Below, piece after piece: positions 63,801 to 64,000 of a DNA stretch of 64,000 bases. Position numbers and translations under genes: made by a program. Position 1 is the first letter of the stretch. Each line of letters begins with the position of its first letter. The notes under the pieces were generated by a model, which was given only the letters and a program-made list of their open reading frames with translations, was not told the origin of the DNA and did no database searches. The DNA lies in NCBI GenBank assembly GCA_016714495.1, contig JADKDU010000001.1, forward strand, positions 62,001 to 126,000, read 5' to 3'. Source of the DNA: Hyphomonadaceae bacterium (GTDB taxonomy: Bacteria > Pseudomonadota > Alphaproteobacteria > Caulobacterales > Hyphomonadaceae).

Positions 63801-64000
63801 CTACTTCTGAAACATCTTGGCAAACGCCGGGACGGACGTCGCCATCTTCTGGTCCATCTCGTCCGCGCGCTTGGCGGCTGGCCGTGTCGTGGTGCGCGCC
63901 AGATACTCGGCAAACGCCGACCGCTCCGGCAGCCATTTCTGGCGCATCACATAGCCCATGCTGCCCGCGATCTGCACGTCCGCCGCCGTGAACCGCTCGC
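63801..64000 (-). CDS. Glutathione S-transferase family protein, C-terminal end (partial)
   Basis: The frame enters from the right edge and stops with TAG at 63803-63801. 'GERFTAADVQIAGSMGYVMRQKW', 'RSAFAEYLARTTTRPAAKRA' is the C-terminal GST helix bundle (the 'xxFTAADV' N-capping box and 'P.F..Y..R...RPA'). The N-terminal thioredoxin fold lies outside the window. Confidence 0.8.
   Translation of the reverse strand, partial: ERFTAADVQIAGSMGYVMRQKWLPERSAFAEYLARTTTRPAAKRADEMDQKMATSVPAFAKMFQK

Overview
The window is about 62-63% G+C (by eye), densely coded DNA of an alphaproteobacterium. The closest fit is the Caulobacterales/Hyphomonadaceae-type lineage. The reasons are a PleC/DivJ-like kinase preceded by a perfect CtrA box (TTAA-N7-TTAAC), the gene order ccmI-ccmE-ccmF-ccmH-degP-response regulator-kinase-glnE, and remnants of an alphaproteobacterial gene transfer agent (GTA). 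I saw no rRNA, tRNA, CRISPR array or intact insertion sequence.

Layout. 0-2.2 kb: end of an HlyD/FtsX/ATPase ABC exporter operon. 2.6-10.1 kb: an accessory-looking stretch with polyphosphate kinase 2, a small unknown gene and a TspO-like membrane gene, a primase-like CHC2/Toprim gene, a PAS hybrid kinase, an OmpR-type regulator and a Crp/Fnr regulator. Two FNR/FixK-type boxes lie here, and three of the genes are broken. 11.3-16.0 kb: PEP carboxylase, an M48 lipoprotein protease and HMG-CoA lyase. 16.1-23.1 kb (minus strand): a tightly coupled operon YIP1-astA-astD-astB-GNAT-glpK for arginine succinylation and glycerol phosphorylation. 23.3-31.0 kb: a DHA2 exporter, a GT-C membrane protein, an Hcp-fold protein with a signal peptide, and PepN. 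31.1-35.2 kb: PAS-EAL protein, receiver protein and PleC-like kinase. 35.2-37.0 kb: a CnrH/Y/X-like sigma, anti-sigma and sensor set. 37.0-50.7 kb (minus): glnE, two two-component systems, degP, the ccm genes, PepSY and a DnaJ-like chaperone. 51.5-53.2 kb: ArsR plus three SRPBCC genes with a clear operator. 53.2-58.7 kb: a K+/H+ antiporter, an OPT transporter and an SDR. 58.8-64 kb: a decayed region with capsid-gene remnants, a truncated DUF262 protein, several very small genes, a VOC protein and the end of a GST.

Three points cut across the window. (1) Pieces of a GTA/prophage survive in the correct order on the minus strand, but as two groups separated by 7 kb of ordinary genes: small membrane protein, prohead protease and major capsid at 60.05-58.77 kb, then tail tube and tail-tip C-terminus at 51.5-50.8 kb. 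(2) At least five otherwise conserved genes (ppk2, tspO-like, glpK, the DHA2 exporter twice, degP) are broken by single-base indels in short homopolymers. This points to residual assembly error rather than true pseudogenes. (3) The Crp/Fnr gene is different: it carries a clean in-frame amber codon, and two sites that such a regulator would bind lie about 5.5 kb away. All functional names come from reading motifs; no database search was run.
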